DNA from: MA-ANB-1 sp965216445 | GTDB taxonomy: Bacteria; Actinomycetota; Acidimicrobiia; Spongiisociales; ZC4RG35 | DNA: 64,000 bases | Assembly: GCA_965216445.1 (NCBI GenBank) | Contig: OZ244166.1 | Span: 1,736,001 to 1,800,000, forward strand | Direction of reading: 5' to 3' | Shown: positions 42,347 to 51,700 of the stretch, in pieces | How the letters are laid out: each line of letters begins with the position of its first letter | Numbering within the stretch: position 1 is the stretch's first letter | Made by a program: the position numbers and the translations under genes | The notes under the pieces: model-generated | What the model was told of the DNA's origin: nothing | What the model saw: the letters and a program-made list of their open reading frames with translations, nothing else | Database searches by the model: none

Positions 42347-43432
42347 CTAGCCCACTTGTATCAGGCCACGATCAGCTTTGTTCAGATCGTCCACGGAGTC
42401 AACCCCACAAGCAACGATATCTTCGATCCGGACCCCAAATTCGCCCGGCAGATAGACACCCGGTTCGACCGAGAACGTCATCCCCGCCTCCAGCGGCAGC
42501 TCGTCACCTTCGACGATGTAGGGGTGTTCGTGGCCGTCGAGTCCAATTCCGTGACCGGTGCGATGGATGAAGAACTCTCCGTATCCCGCGTCCTCGATGA
42601 CCATTCGGGCGGCTCGATCGATTTCTTCGCAGGGCACTCCCGGCGCGACCGCGGCTCGGCCGGCGTCGTTGGCCGCCGCAACGACCGCATGGACCTCTTC
42701 CTGTTTCGGGGATGGCGGGCCGACCGAGAACGTTCTGGTCACATCCGAGTGGTAGCCATCGATGGAGCCACCGAAGTCGCACACCACAACGTCGCCGGTT
42801 TGGACTATCCGATCACCCGTATCGTGATGCGGAGAGGCCCCGTTGGGTCCAGACGCGATCAAAGTGAACCAGCTTTGATCATGACCTTCCTCAGTCACCA
42901 TTTCCGAAAAATCATGGGCGATTTCTCGCTCCGTGCGTCCTGAGAACCCGATCTCTTGAGGGACACGCTGCAATACACGATCTGTCGCTTCGGCCGCGGC
43001 GCGAAGGAGGTCGATTTCTCTGGGCTCCTTCCTCATCCGAAGCTGTCTGGTGAGGTCGGACGCGGACAACCACGAGGTTGAGGGAAGACGCTCCTGAAAT
43101 TCGAGCAGAAACAGAGACCAGGTTTTGTCGTTCACAGCGACCCGATCGACATCGCCAAGCGCCGAAGAAATCATCTCAATTGGATGATCGGTCTCCTCCC
43201 ATGGAAGGATTTCGAAGTCTCCTGGTTCGACGCGAGGCGCTTCCAGCTTGGGAACGTACATCGTCGGACGTCCGGATTGGGCCACTACAAAGGCTGTGAT
43301 CCTCTCCAGCGGCATTGCCGTGTATCCGGTGAAATACGGCATGTCGGAACCGGCCGTCAGAACCACGGCGTCGACGCCTTCAGCGCCCATCAGTTTCTGG
43401 AGGCGTCGCACTCTTGCCGCGTAGTCGAACAC
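42347..43432 (-). CDS. M24 family Xaa-Pro aminopeptidase/dipeptidase
   Basis: A 361-residue creatinase-fold peptidase. The N-terminal domain has VVLTAGSDMPYFTGYTAMP. The metal-binding residues appear in order: VVCDFGGSIDGYHSDVTRTF (two Asp), FIHRTGHGIGLDGHE (His), FSVEPGVYLPGEFGVRIED (two Glu). It would cleave X-Pro bonds in the cytoplasm. The GTG start at 43432 overlaps the TAG stop of the lipB-lipA gene (TAGTG), so it is the last gene of that run. Confidence 0.93.
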   Translation of the reverse strand: MFDYAARVRRLQKLMGAEGVDAVVLTAGSDMPYFTGYTAMPLERITAFVVAQSGRPTMYVPKLEAPRVEPGDFEILPWEETDHPIEMISSALGDVDRVAVNDKTWSLFLLEFQERLPSTSWLSASDLTRQLRMRKEPREIDLLRAAAEATDRVLQRVPQEIGFSGRTEREIAHDFSEMVTEEGHDQSWFTLIASGPNGASPHHDTGDRIVQTGDVVVCDFGGSIDGYHSDVTRTFSVGPPSPKQEEVHAVVAAANDAGRAAVAPGVPCEEIDRAARMVIEDAGYGEFFIHRTGHGIGLDGHEHPYIVEGDELPLEAGMTFSVEPGVYLPGEFGVRIEDIVACGVDSVDDLNKADRGLIQVG

Positions 43433-45111
43433 TATTTGATTCCGATGCTCACGGGCACGGCTTCGCGGCTTTCCTTGGCGTGATAGCTCGACCTCACCAG
43501 CGGACCTGATTCGACGTGGGGTATGCCCAATCCCTCGCCATAGGCCTTGTATTCAGAAAACTCGTCCGGGTGCACGTAACGATAGATGGGTCGGTGCCGG
43601 GCCGTGGGTCGCAAATACTGGCCAATTGTGATGATGTCGATTCCAACGGCACGCATATCAGCCAGGGTGGCTAACACTTCTTCCCTGGTCTCGCCCATGC
43701 CGACTATCAACCCCGACTTGGTCAGACCTTCAGGATTCATTTGTTTGGCTCGCCAGAGAAGCGCCAGTGACCGCCCGTAGTTCGCCGATGTCCTGATGTC
43801 TCGCTGGAGACGAATCACGGTTTCTGTGTTGTGGTTGAGCACCTCAGGGGCAGCGTCCATAACCGTTTGCAACGCATCACGGTCGCCCTTGAAATCAGGG
43901 ATGAGAACTTCCATTTCGGTCCCGGGTGACTGGCGACGGGACTCGGTGATGGTGTGAGCGAATATGCCTGAACCCCCATCGTCGAGATCATCGCGATTCA
44001 CCGAAGTGATGACCGCATGCTTCAGGTTCATCTTCTTGATCGCCTCGGCGGCCCGGAACGGCTCGAATATGTCGAACTCCGTCGGCTTACCAGTGTCCAC
44101 GTTGCAGAAAGAGCAAGCTCGGGTGCATTTGTCACCAAGAATCATCAATGTGGCTGTCCCCATCCCCCAGCATTCATAGATGTTGGGACAATTGGCCTCC
44201 TCGCAGACCGTGTTCAGTTCCAGTCCTCGCATCATCTTCTTCAATTCGAGATAATCGCTGTCGAGTTTGGCGGTGACCTTCATCCACGGTGGGCGCGTCG
44301 GTTCTCCGGGTAGCCGACCGTTGATGAGAACGGGCTCCTCAGTCCTCTTCTCCGGCGTGAATGTCCCTGCCGCCAGCAAACGGTCGACTTCATACTCTTT
44401 GGCCTTCCCCTGACCTCGACTGAATGCTGCGTGCTGGCTCTCGACGGTGTCGTACGAAAAAACCTCAGCGAAGTGCTCCTCCACGACCGGAACCACCTCT
44501 TCGAGTGAGACTTTCCGACCCACCAGCTCAGACAGCGTCGTGACTGGGCGATCGTCAATCCCGCACGGGTTCATCATCGAGAAGTAGTCCATGTCCGGCT
44601 GAAGGTTGAGCGCAAAACCGTGCATCGTGACACGGCGAGAGACCCGCACACCGATAGCCGCTACCTTCCCGTGTGGTGTCCAAACTCCGGTGAACCCATC
44701 TTCACGCCAGCCTTCGACCCCGAAGTCGGCGATGGTCTTAATGAGAACATCTTCCAGTCGTCGCACATAAGGAACGATCTGTTTGGGATCGGCGAGACGG
44801 ACAATCGGGTACCCGACCAATTGCCCTGGCCCGTGAAAGGTGATGTCGCCACCACGGTCGATGTTGAACACCTCGGCACCCCGGTCTGCGACGAACTGCT
44901 GATCGACCAGGAGATTCGACGAATCCCCGTTCCGACCGATGGTGAATACCGGCGGATGCTCGAGGAGTAGCAAGTAGTCGTCCTGAGACCTTCCGGTCAC
45001 CCTGCCCTCGTGGAACCCTTTCTGCAGATCCCAGGCCTCTGCGTAGGGAAGACGACCCAACCAGCGGGTCCGCAGGGTGGGATGATCAACCGAGGTCTCG
45101 GCTGTGGTCAA
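43432..45111 (-). CDS. LipB-LipA fusion: octanoyltransferase plus lipoyl synthase
   Basis: A single 559-residue frame carrying both steps of de novo lipoate assembly. Residues 1 to about 225 are LipB: LLLEHPPVFTIGRNG, RGGDITFHGPGQLVGYPI, GKVAAIGVRVSRRVTMHGFA (catalytic Lys region) and MNPCGIDDRPVT (catalytic Cys). A linker of about 50 residues follows. From about residue 275 LipA begins: PPWMKVTAKL, the auxiliary cluster CEEANCPNIYECW, the radical-SAM cluster CTRACSFC, and the C-terminal RSSYHA serine ligand. I see no stop or frameshift between the parts. The gene overlaps the E2 gene (4 nt) upstream and the aminopeptidase downstream. Confidence 0.93.
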   Translation of the reverse strand: MTTAETSVDHPTLRTRWLGRLPYAEAWDLQKGFHEGRVTGRSQDDYLLLLEHPPVFTIGRNGDSSNLLVDQQFVADRGAEVFNIDRGGDITFHGPGQLVGYPIVRLADPKQIVPYVRRLEDVLIKTIADFGVEGWREDGFTGVWTPHGKVAAIGVRVSRRVTMHGFALNLQPDMDYFSMMNPCGIDDRPVTTLSELVGRKVSLEEVVPVVEEHFAEVFSYDTVESQHAAFSRGQGKAKEYEVDRLLAAGTFTPEKRTEEPVLINGRLPGEPTRPPWMKVTAKLDSDYLELKKMMRGLELNTVCEEANCPNIYECWGMGTATLMILGDKCTRACSFCNVDTGKPTEFDIFEPFRAAEAIKKMNLKHAVITSVNRDDLDDGGSGIFAHTITESRRQSPGTEMEVLIPDFKGDRDALQTVMDAAPEVLNHNTETVIRLQRDIRTSANYGRSLALLWRAKQMNPEGLTKSGLIVGMGETREEVLATLADMRAVGIDIITIGQYLRPTARHRPIYRYVHPDEFSEYKAYGEGLGIPHVESGPLVRSSYHAKESREAVPVSIGIK

Positions 45112-46526
45112 GAGAGTTCCTGCTCCCAGTCCCAGGTCTCCAAGTTCTCCTTGATCTTTCGCAGGAACAAAACGGCCGTTGACCCATCAAAGGCACGGTG
45201 GTCCCAGGAGAGACCCAGATACCCGATGTGACGGATCGCAATCATGTCCTGTCCGTCTGGTGTGGTCACCACTGTCGGCCTCTTGGTGACCGTGTCCGTG
45301 GACAGAATCGCCACGTTCGGGACGTTGATGATCGGCGCAGACATGAAGGAACCAAACGGACCCGGATTGGTGATCGTGAAAGTTGAGCCGGTTATGTCGT
45401 CGAGGTCGAGACCTTTTCCTCTCGCCTTCTCAGCCAACTCTTTGACGCCACGGGCCAATCCCACCATCCGGAGGCCGTCAGCGTTGCGGATGCTTCCTAC
45501 GACAAGGCCCCCTTCATTGAGATCGATAGCTATCCCGAGGTTCACAGCCTTGTGATAGACAGCCTTCTTCTCTTCCAAGAAGAACGAGCTGTTCACCACC
45601 GGGTAGGCCTTCAACGCATCGATTACGGCTCGGGAAATGAAAGGTAGATAGGTCAGCGAGAAGCCTTCATTCGCTTTGAACTCGGCTCGGTGGGCCTGAC
45701 GCACCCGCTCCACGCGTTCAAAGTCCACTTCGACCGAAGTCCACACGTGGGCGGCGGTCTGTTTCGCCTTGATCATGTTCTCGCCAATCCGAACTCGGAG
45801 ACGATCGAGATCGACTTCCTCGGAGCCGCTTGAGGCGACCGGTGCCGACGCTGCGGGTGCAGGCGTTGGAGCAGCAGGGGAAGGAGCTTCGGTTGGCGCC
45901 GGCTTCGTGGGTGCAGCCGATGGAGCCTCCGGTTCGGCTGGTGTCGCAGCAGCAGTCGTAAAGGCGAGGTAAGCCTCAACGTCTTTCCGAGTCACCCGGC
46001 CACCCTGACCTGTTCCGTTGATGGCTGAGAGATCGACATCGTTTTCACGTATGAGTTTTCTCACGACCGGAGACAACAGATGAGGCTTCTTCTCGGTCTC
46101 ATCAGGCTCTGCAAAGAAGGCGTCGATCTCCGACGGCGTTGGGGCTTCCTCGGCCGAAGCCGCAGCGGGGGCAGGGTCAGCAGAAACCTGTGGCTCCTCT
46201 TCTACCTCTGCCTTCGGCTCGGGTTCGGAAACTGCCTCTGTGGGCTCGGAACCTACCTCGGTGCTGGCGTCGCTCGATGGCTGCTCGCCAGCCTCGCCGA
46301 TGACAACCATCGGAGTTCCGACTTCGACGGTATCTCCTTCGTCAACGAGTATCTCCAGAATCGTTCCGGATGCCGGTGACGGAACCTCGGTGTCGACCTT
46401 GTCGGTTGAAATCTCGACGAGGACTTCATCTTCGGCGATGGTCTCACCAACCTGTTTGGCCCACTTCAGGATGGTGCCCTCGGTGACCGTTTCCCCCAAC
46501 TGGGGCATTGCAACTGTTTGCGACAA
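45108..46526 (-). CDS. 2-Oxoacid dehydrogenase E2 (dihydrolipoamide acyltransferase)
   Basis: A 472-residue E2. The lipoyl domain has EISTDKVDTEVPSPASG with its lipoylated Lys (about residue 42). After an Ala/Pro/Glu-rich linker, the peripheral-subunit-binding domain has LSPVVRKLIRENDVDLSAI; a second Ala/Pro linker leads to the catalytic domain, ending with LGLSWDHRAFDGSTAV (catalytic His and Asp). The start is TTG at 46526 with AGGAG 6 nt before. It may serve 2-oxoglutarate or pyruvate dehydrogenase. The lipoyl group comes from the fused LipB-LipA next to it. Confidence 0.93.
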   Translation of the reverse strand: MSQTVAMPQLGETVTEGTILKWAKQVGETIAEDEVLVEISTDKVDTEVPSPASGTILEILVDEGDTVEVGTPMVVIGEAGEQPSSDASTEVGSEPTEAVSEPEPKAEVEEEPQVSADPAPAAASAEEAPTPSEIDAFFAEPDETEKKPHLLSPVVRKLIRENDVDLSAINGTGQGGRVTRKDVEAYLAFTTAAATPAEPEAPSAAPTKPAPTEAPSPAAPTPAPAASAPVASSGSEEVDLDRLRVRIGENMIKAKQTAAHVWTSVEVDFERVERVRQAHRAEFKANEGFSLTYLPFISRAVIDALKAYPVVNSSFFLEEKKAVYHKAVNLGIAIDLNEGGLVVGSIRNADGLRMVGLARGVKELAEKARGKGLDLDDITGSTFTITNPGPFGSFMSAPIINVPNVAILSTDTVTKRPTVVTTPDGQDMIAIRHIGYLGLSWDHRAFDGSTAVLFLRKIKENLETWDWEQELS

Positions 46527-46537
46527 AATCCGCTCCT

Positions 46538-47905
46538 CTAGTGAAGACTACGTCCAGCCGAGGACATGAGGGTTTCTCCCACTGCCTCGGACAGGGTTGG
46601 ATGGGCATGAATGAATGATGCTGCTTCGGACGGCAGGGCTTCCCACCCAACGGAGTACATCAATTCGTGAATCATCTCTCCGGCTTGGGGCCCAACAACA
46701 CTGGCCCCGACAATCGGTCCGTCCTTTTCGGCCACAACCTTCACGAAACCCTGATTCTGCCCGATGATGATCGCCCGGCCCACCCCGTTGAAGGCGTGTT
46801 TTGTGGTCTCGACTGCGATCCCTGACTCCTCGGCCTGAGCCGCTGTCATCCCGACTTCAGCGACCTCAGGGTGCGTGTAGGTGACCCTGGGAATGGCCTG
46901 GTAATTCACGGGGGCTGATTCCCCGGTAGCGATGTGAGTAACGGCTGCAATTGCCTCGGCGAACCCGACATGAGCCAGTTGGGGGCTACCCGCCACGATA
47001 TCGCCGACGGCATACAGTCCCTTCTCTGCGGTCTGCATTGTGGTTGGATCAACCTCCACGAAGCCGTGGTCAGAAACCGCGCTTGTCGTGTCGAGACCGA
47101 CGTCGTGAGTGTTTGGACCTCTTCCCACCGATACCAGCACCACATCGACTTCGACGCTTTCTTCGCCGAACGGGACCGTGACCGAGTCTCCGACGCTCGG
47201 AGGACCGACCCCTACACCAATGTGGAACTTGACCCCACGCTTTTGGAGTTGGCGCTGCAGCATCTTGGCGGCCTCAGGGTCTGATCCCGGGATGATCTGA
47301 TCCATCATTTCGAAGACGTGGACGTCTGAGCCCATGTCAGCCAGCATCGAGGCGAACTCACACCCGATTACTCCTCCGCCAACAATGGCCACCCGCTCGG
47401 GTCGCTCGGGCCAGTCGAGGGCGTGATCGGACGTGACGATTTTTGCCCCGTCGATGTCGTAGCCCGGTATCGAACGGGCGTGAGAACCCGTCGCCAGGAT
47501 CACTGTTCGGCCTTCGATTGTCTGTGTTTGCGACTCGCTGTGGACTTCGACTTTGCCCGGACCGGACAGACGTCCGTACCCATTGATGACTTCGACGCCG
47601 CGCTTTTTGAGAAGACCACCAAGACCGTTCACCAGACCCTCAACAGTTTGATCCTTACGACTCTTCGCTGCGGCCCAGTCGAGCGTAGGTTGTTCGGTGA
47701 TCACACCAAACTCCGCCGCATGCGCAACGGTGCTCATCACCTCAGCTACGTGCAGGTACTGCTTGGCAGGAATACACCCTCGAATCAGACACGTGCCGCC
47801 TGGCCGCTCTTTCTCGACCAGGGCGACTGAGAGCCCGAAGTTGTGGGCGTAAAGTGCAGCGGCATATCCACCGGGACCGCCTCCAACAATGACAATGTCG
47901 TACAA
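46538..47905 (-). CDS. lpd: Dihydrolipoyl dehydrogenase
   Basis: A 455-residue flavoprotein with FAD motif IVIVGGGPGGYAAALYA, the complete redox site GGTCLIRGCIPAKQYL (both cysteines), NAD motif VAIVGGGVIGCEF, YAVGDIVAGSPQLAHV, and the C-terminal HAHPTLSEAVGE with catalytic His and Glu. It reoxidises lipoyl groups on the E2 subunit encoded 11 nt downstream. The start is TTG at 47905 with AAGGT upstream. It contrasts with the one-cysteine paralogue at 6768. Confidence 0.95.
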   Translation of the reverse strand: MYDIVIVGGGPGGYAAALYAHNFGLSVALVEKERPGGTCLIRGCIPAKQYLHVAEVMSTVAHAAEFGVITEQPTLDWAAAKSRKDQTVEGLVNGLGGLLKKRGVEVINGYGRLSGPGKVEVHSESQTQTIEGRTVILATGSHARSIPGYDIDGAKIVTSDHALDWPERPERVAIVGGGVIGCEFASMLADMGSDVHVFEMMDQIIPGSDPEAAKMLQRQLQKRGVKFHIGVGVGPPSVGDSVTVPFGEESVEVDVVLVSVGRGPNTHDVGLDTTSAVSDHGFVEVDPTTMQTAEKGLYAVGDIVAGSPQLAHVGFAEAIAAVTHIATGESAPVNYQAIPRVTYTHPEVAEVGMTAAQAEESGIAVETTKHAFNGVGRAIIIGQNQGFVKVVAEKDGPIVGASVVGPQAGEMIHELMYSVGWEALPSEAASFIHAHPTLSEAVGETLMSSAGRSLH

Positions 47906-47967
47906 AACTGACCTTTCCGAATCTCCAAACAGGAGCCTAGTTTGGTTGTGAGTTACTCTCTCCGCTC

Positions 47968-48060
47968 ATGCAAACCCGCTGGTTACTCATCGCTTCAGCC
48001 GCCCTTGCGGTGGTCATCATCGTCGCCGGTGCTACATGGTTTCTGATGGTCTTGCTGTGA
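47968..48060 (+). CDS. Tiny membrane peptide (30 residues) coupled to the following hydrolase gene
   Basis: ATG at 47968 opens a 30-codon frame: a short basic head (MQTRW) and a single hydrophobic helix rich in Ala, Val and Ile, ending FLMVLL. The stop TGA overlaps the GTG start of the next gene by 4 nt (GTGA), a normal coupling arrangement, and this is the main support. No clear Shine-Dalgarno sequence precedes the ATG; TACTCT lies 8 nt upstream and may be a -10 box. I know no family for it. Confidence 0.5.
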   Translation: MQTRWLLIASAALAVVIIVAGATWFLMVLL

Positions 48061-48650
48061 CCGAGCGCATCACATTCGCAACCTCAGATGGTGAAACACT
48101 TGAAGGACGCTGGGATTCCCATCCCGAGCCGAGATACACCACGGTTTTCTGTCACCCCCATCCACTCGAAGGCGGATCGATGATGGCACCGCTGATGGTT
48201 TCGGTGACTCAGAGGCTTGTTTCTCGGGGCCATCGTGTCTTGCGGTTCAACTTCCGGGGAACCGGAGAGAGCAGCGGGAGTCACGACTACGGGAAAGCCG
48301 AGCTCCTGGACACAGCAGCCGCGGTCGCTTTGGCTGAGCAGCGGAGCGAGGTGACGGGCATATCCGGTTGGTCTTTCGGTGCAGCAGTCGCACTCAACTG
48401 GTTGATCTGTGAACAATCGTCTATTGCCTATGCCGGCATTGCCCCGCCAACACGAATGATCGAAGGAGCCCCAACCTCGGGAGCTCGCCGCGTCATCCTG
48501 GGAAACCGGGATCAGGTAATCGACCGGGACAAACTTCAGGCTTACGCAATCGAGGCTGGAATCGACCTGGTCCTGACTCCAGGCGATCACTTCTTTCACG
48601 GTCGAGGAAAACGAATCGGAGACCTGGTCGGCGAAGGCCTGGAGGAGTGA
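48057..48650 (+). CDS. Alpha/beta hydrolase (serine hydrolase of dienelactone/prolyl oligopeptidase-like group)
   Basis: About 197 residues from GTG 48057, which is preferred because it overlaps the upstream peptide's stop by 4 nt; an ATG at 48036 is in frame. Motifs: TTVFCHPHPLEGGSM (oxyanion HPHP-like segment), RFNFRGTGESSG, the nucleophile elbow SGWSFGAAVA (Ser), acid region GNRDQVID and GDHFFHGRG (His). The HPHP and RGxGxS patterns match small bacterial hydrolases of the YpfH/UPF0227-like kind. The substrate is unknown. Confidence 0.8.
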   Translation: MTERITFATSDGETLEGRWDSHPEPRYTTVFCHPHPLEGGSMMAPLMVSVTQRLVSRGHRVLRFNFRGTGESSGSHDYGKAELLDTAAAVALAEQRSEVTGISGWSFGAAVALNWLICEQSSIAYAGIAPPTRMIEGAPTSGARRVILGNRDQVIDRDKLQAYAIEAGIDLVLTPGDHFFHGRGKRIGDLVGEGLEE

Positions 48651-48719
48651 CATTGGAATAGAGAATGGCGATGCCCACGGTTGCAAAGCGGTTGGAAAGT
48701 TGCGCCCGGAACTATGTGA

Positions 48720-48773
48720 ATTCCGATCGGAATCGAGTCGAAATTCCGACTAGCCATTGTGCCCTCTTACGAT
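48720..48773 (+). promoter_or_regulatory. Palindrome and leaderless promoter of the M15 peptidase gene
   Basis: ATTCCGATCGGAAT at 48720-48733 is a perfect 14-bp palindrome, and the half-site ATTCCGA recurs at 48743-48749. TACGAT at 48768-48773 is a -10 box lying 6 nt before the ATG at 48780; a weak -35 (TTCCGA, 48744-48749) falls on the half-site. A DNA-binding regulator acting here is plausible. Confidence 0.4.
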
Positions 48774-48779
48774 TCACCA

Positions 48780-51700
48780 ATGGCCGAAGCGCCCGAACAC
48801 CCCATTCGACACCGTGGACGTGGGAAGTCCAGGGTCACCGCCCTATTGGGGACGATAGCGCTGGTCGCAACAATCGTGCTCCCGCAGCCCGTAGCCACAG
48901 CAGATCGGCCGACCTCCGATTCTGGTGCACCAGCAGGACCGGTTCCTGAGGAATCACTGGACTCGATCGGTTTTAACGAATCTAACTCCTGTGGTGAACC
49001 AGCCGGGACCAAGCCACCCGCCTCGTGGAGCTTCAGTGAAATCACGCGAACCCTGCCGATTAGTCACGTGGTGCGAGGGCCTTGGGCGGATAGGTTCGGT
49101 CGCACCTACGGAGACGTGGTCGGTTCGCTCGTTGGCTGGACTGTGCCGATGTCAGGGGGCATGGTCCGCTCCGTTCACCAGGAGGCGCTCGATGCCTTCA
49201 ACGACGTGAGCGCCAACCTCGCAGCGGCAGCCGCGCAGGGTCTCAGCTACGACATAGAGACGGCCGGAACCTTCAATTGGCGTCGAATCGGCGGCTCATA
49301 CCGAATGTCAACCCATGCCCTCGGACTCGCGATCGACATCAACTCAGCAACCAACCCGTTTCGAGCGGACGGAGTCCTGATAACCGACATGCCAGAGTGG
49401 TTTGTAGATGCATGGCGAGACGCTGGCTTCTGCTGGGGAGGAGATTGGGAGTCGGTCAAGGACCCAATGCACTTCTCGTGGAAGGGCCCAGCCTCATCCA
49501 GTGAGCGAGACTTCGGGCCGGCTTTCCCTCCACTTGGGCCACAAGATGACTACGACACACGCTCAATCTCAATTGTCACCGCGATGAACCGGCCAACCTC
49601 CGACGCAGTCTTCGGCCTGGCGGACGCAAATCGAGATGGAGCTGTCGATCTCATCCGGATGTGGTCGGCCGACGACTCACTGGTTATCGGAGCGTCACTA
49701 TCTTCAGGCGAATACAAGGCCTGCGCCACCGCTGGGATAACACACCGAGGACTTCCGATCAGCGGCCGGCCCATTGTTGGGGATATCGACCTGAACGGCC
49801 GAATGGACGCTCTGGTGGTCGACGGGTCTTCTGCCCTCACAGTGTCCAATGTGCTCGCGGAAGGTGCAGAGGCTGACTTGGCCACACTGCCCTTCTCGAT
49901 ACAGAACACAGATGTCATCGGTCTTGGAGACTCAGATCGCGACGGCTACGAAGACCTATTCGTCACAACGAAGGGTTCGACAACTCGATTGAGAATCATC
50001 GGCGGCCCCGACTTCGACAACTTGATTGTCGACGAGACCCTCCCGATCGACACAAACGCCGACGGTTGGCGGATCTTCCCGATCGATCACGATGCAGATG
50101 AGCACACGGACCTTGGGCTCCTGGAACCTGGCGCTGGAAACGACCTTCACGTCGCTGTTGCTTCACTCGGCTACGACATTGAAGAGGCCGCCACCGACAT
50201 GGGCGCGGCTCTAACACCGTCGGAACGAGTATGGGTAGGAGACTGGGACGGCGATGGTTGGGACGACATCTACGGTTTGAGCATCTCGGGGAGACTGCGA
50301 GCGTACTTGGGTGGTGACCACGATCCGGAGGCCGACTACTGGTTTCTGACTCCACACACCGAGTGTGAAGTACCAGCACATCTCGACCACGATTTGGACG
50401 CCGATCGCTACTCGGACCTAGTTGTCGGTAGCCCTGACTCCGACTCAGGCACCGGGTCCGTAAGTGTTGTCATGGGAGGTCCGAGCGTGTCCGTGGAACC
50501 TTCCATCGACGAGGACACTCCCGGAGTGCAAGGCATCGCCGAAACCGGAGACCAATTCGGAGCCACCCTCACCGCAGGAGACTTCAACGGAGACGGACAC
50601 ACCGACCTCGCAGTAGGAATCCCCAACGAAGACCTCGGCAACACCACCGACGCCGGAAGAATCAACATCCTCTACGGATCCCCCTCAGGACTATCCACCA
50701 GCGCCGACATCTCCATCGACGAGGACACTCCCGGAGTGCAAGGCATCGCCGAAACCGGAGACCAATTCGGAGCCACCCTCACCGCAGGAGACTTCAACGG
50801 AGACGGACACACCGACCTCGCAGTAGGAATCCCCAACGAAGACCTCGGCAACACCACCGACGCCGGAAGAATCAACATCCTCTACGGATCCCCCTCAGGA
50901 CTATCCACCAGCGCCGACATCTCCATCGACGAGGACACTCCCGGAGTGCAAGGCATCGCCGAAACCGGAGACCAATTCGGAGCCACCCTCACCGCAGGAG
51001 ACTTCAACGGAGACGGACACACCGACCTCGCAGTAGGAATCCCCAACGAAGACCTCGGCAACACCACCGACGCCGGAAGAATCAACATCCTCTACGGATC
51101 CCCCTCAGGACTATCCACCAGCGCCGACATCTCCATCGACGAGGACACTCCCGGAGTGCAAGGCATCGCCGAAACCGGAGACCAATTCGGAGCCACCCTC
51201 ACCGCAGGAGACTTCAACGGAGACGGACACACCGACCTCGCAGTAGGAATCCCCAACGAAGACCTCGGCAACACCACCGACGCCGGAAGAATCAACATCC
51301 TCTACGGATCCCCCTCAGGACTATCCACCAGCGCCGACATCTCCATCGACGAGGACACTCCCGGAGTGCAAGGCATCGCCGAAACCGGAGACCAATTCGG
51401 AGCCACCCTCACCGCAGGAGACTTCAACGGAGACGGACACACCGACCTCGCAGTAGGAATCCCCAACGAAGACCTCGGCAACACCACCGACGCCGGAAGA
51501 ATCAACATCCTCTACGGATCCCCCTCAGGACTATCCACCAGCGCCGACATCTCCATCGACGAGGACACTCCCGGAGTGCAAGGCATCGCCGAAACCGGAG
51601 ACCAATTCGGAGCCACCCTCACCGCAGGAGACTTCAACGGAGACGGACACACCGACCTCGCAGTAGGAATCCCCAACGAAGACCTCGGCAACACCACCGA

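Noticed and set aside
46538..47905. Reading the 6768-8129 and 46538-47905 flavoproteins as redundant dihydrolipoyl dehydrogenases
   Set aside because: Only the second has both redox cysteines and the C-terminal His-Glu pair; the first lacks one cysteine and fits the LpdA quinone reductase group.
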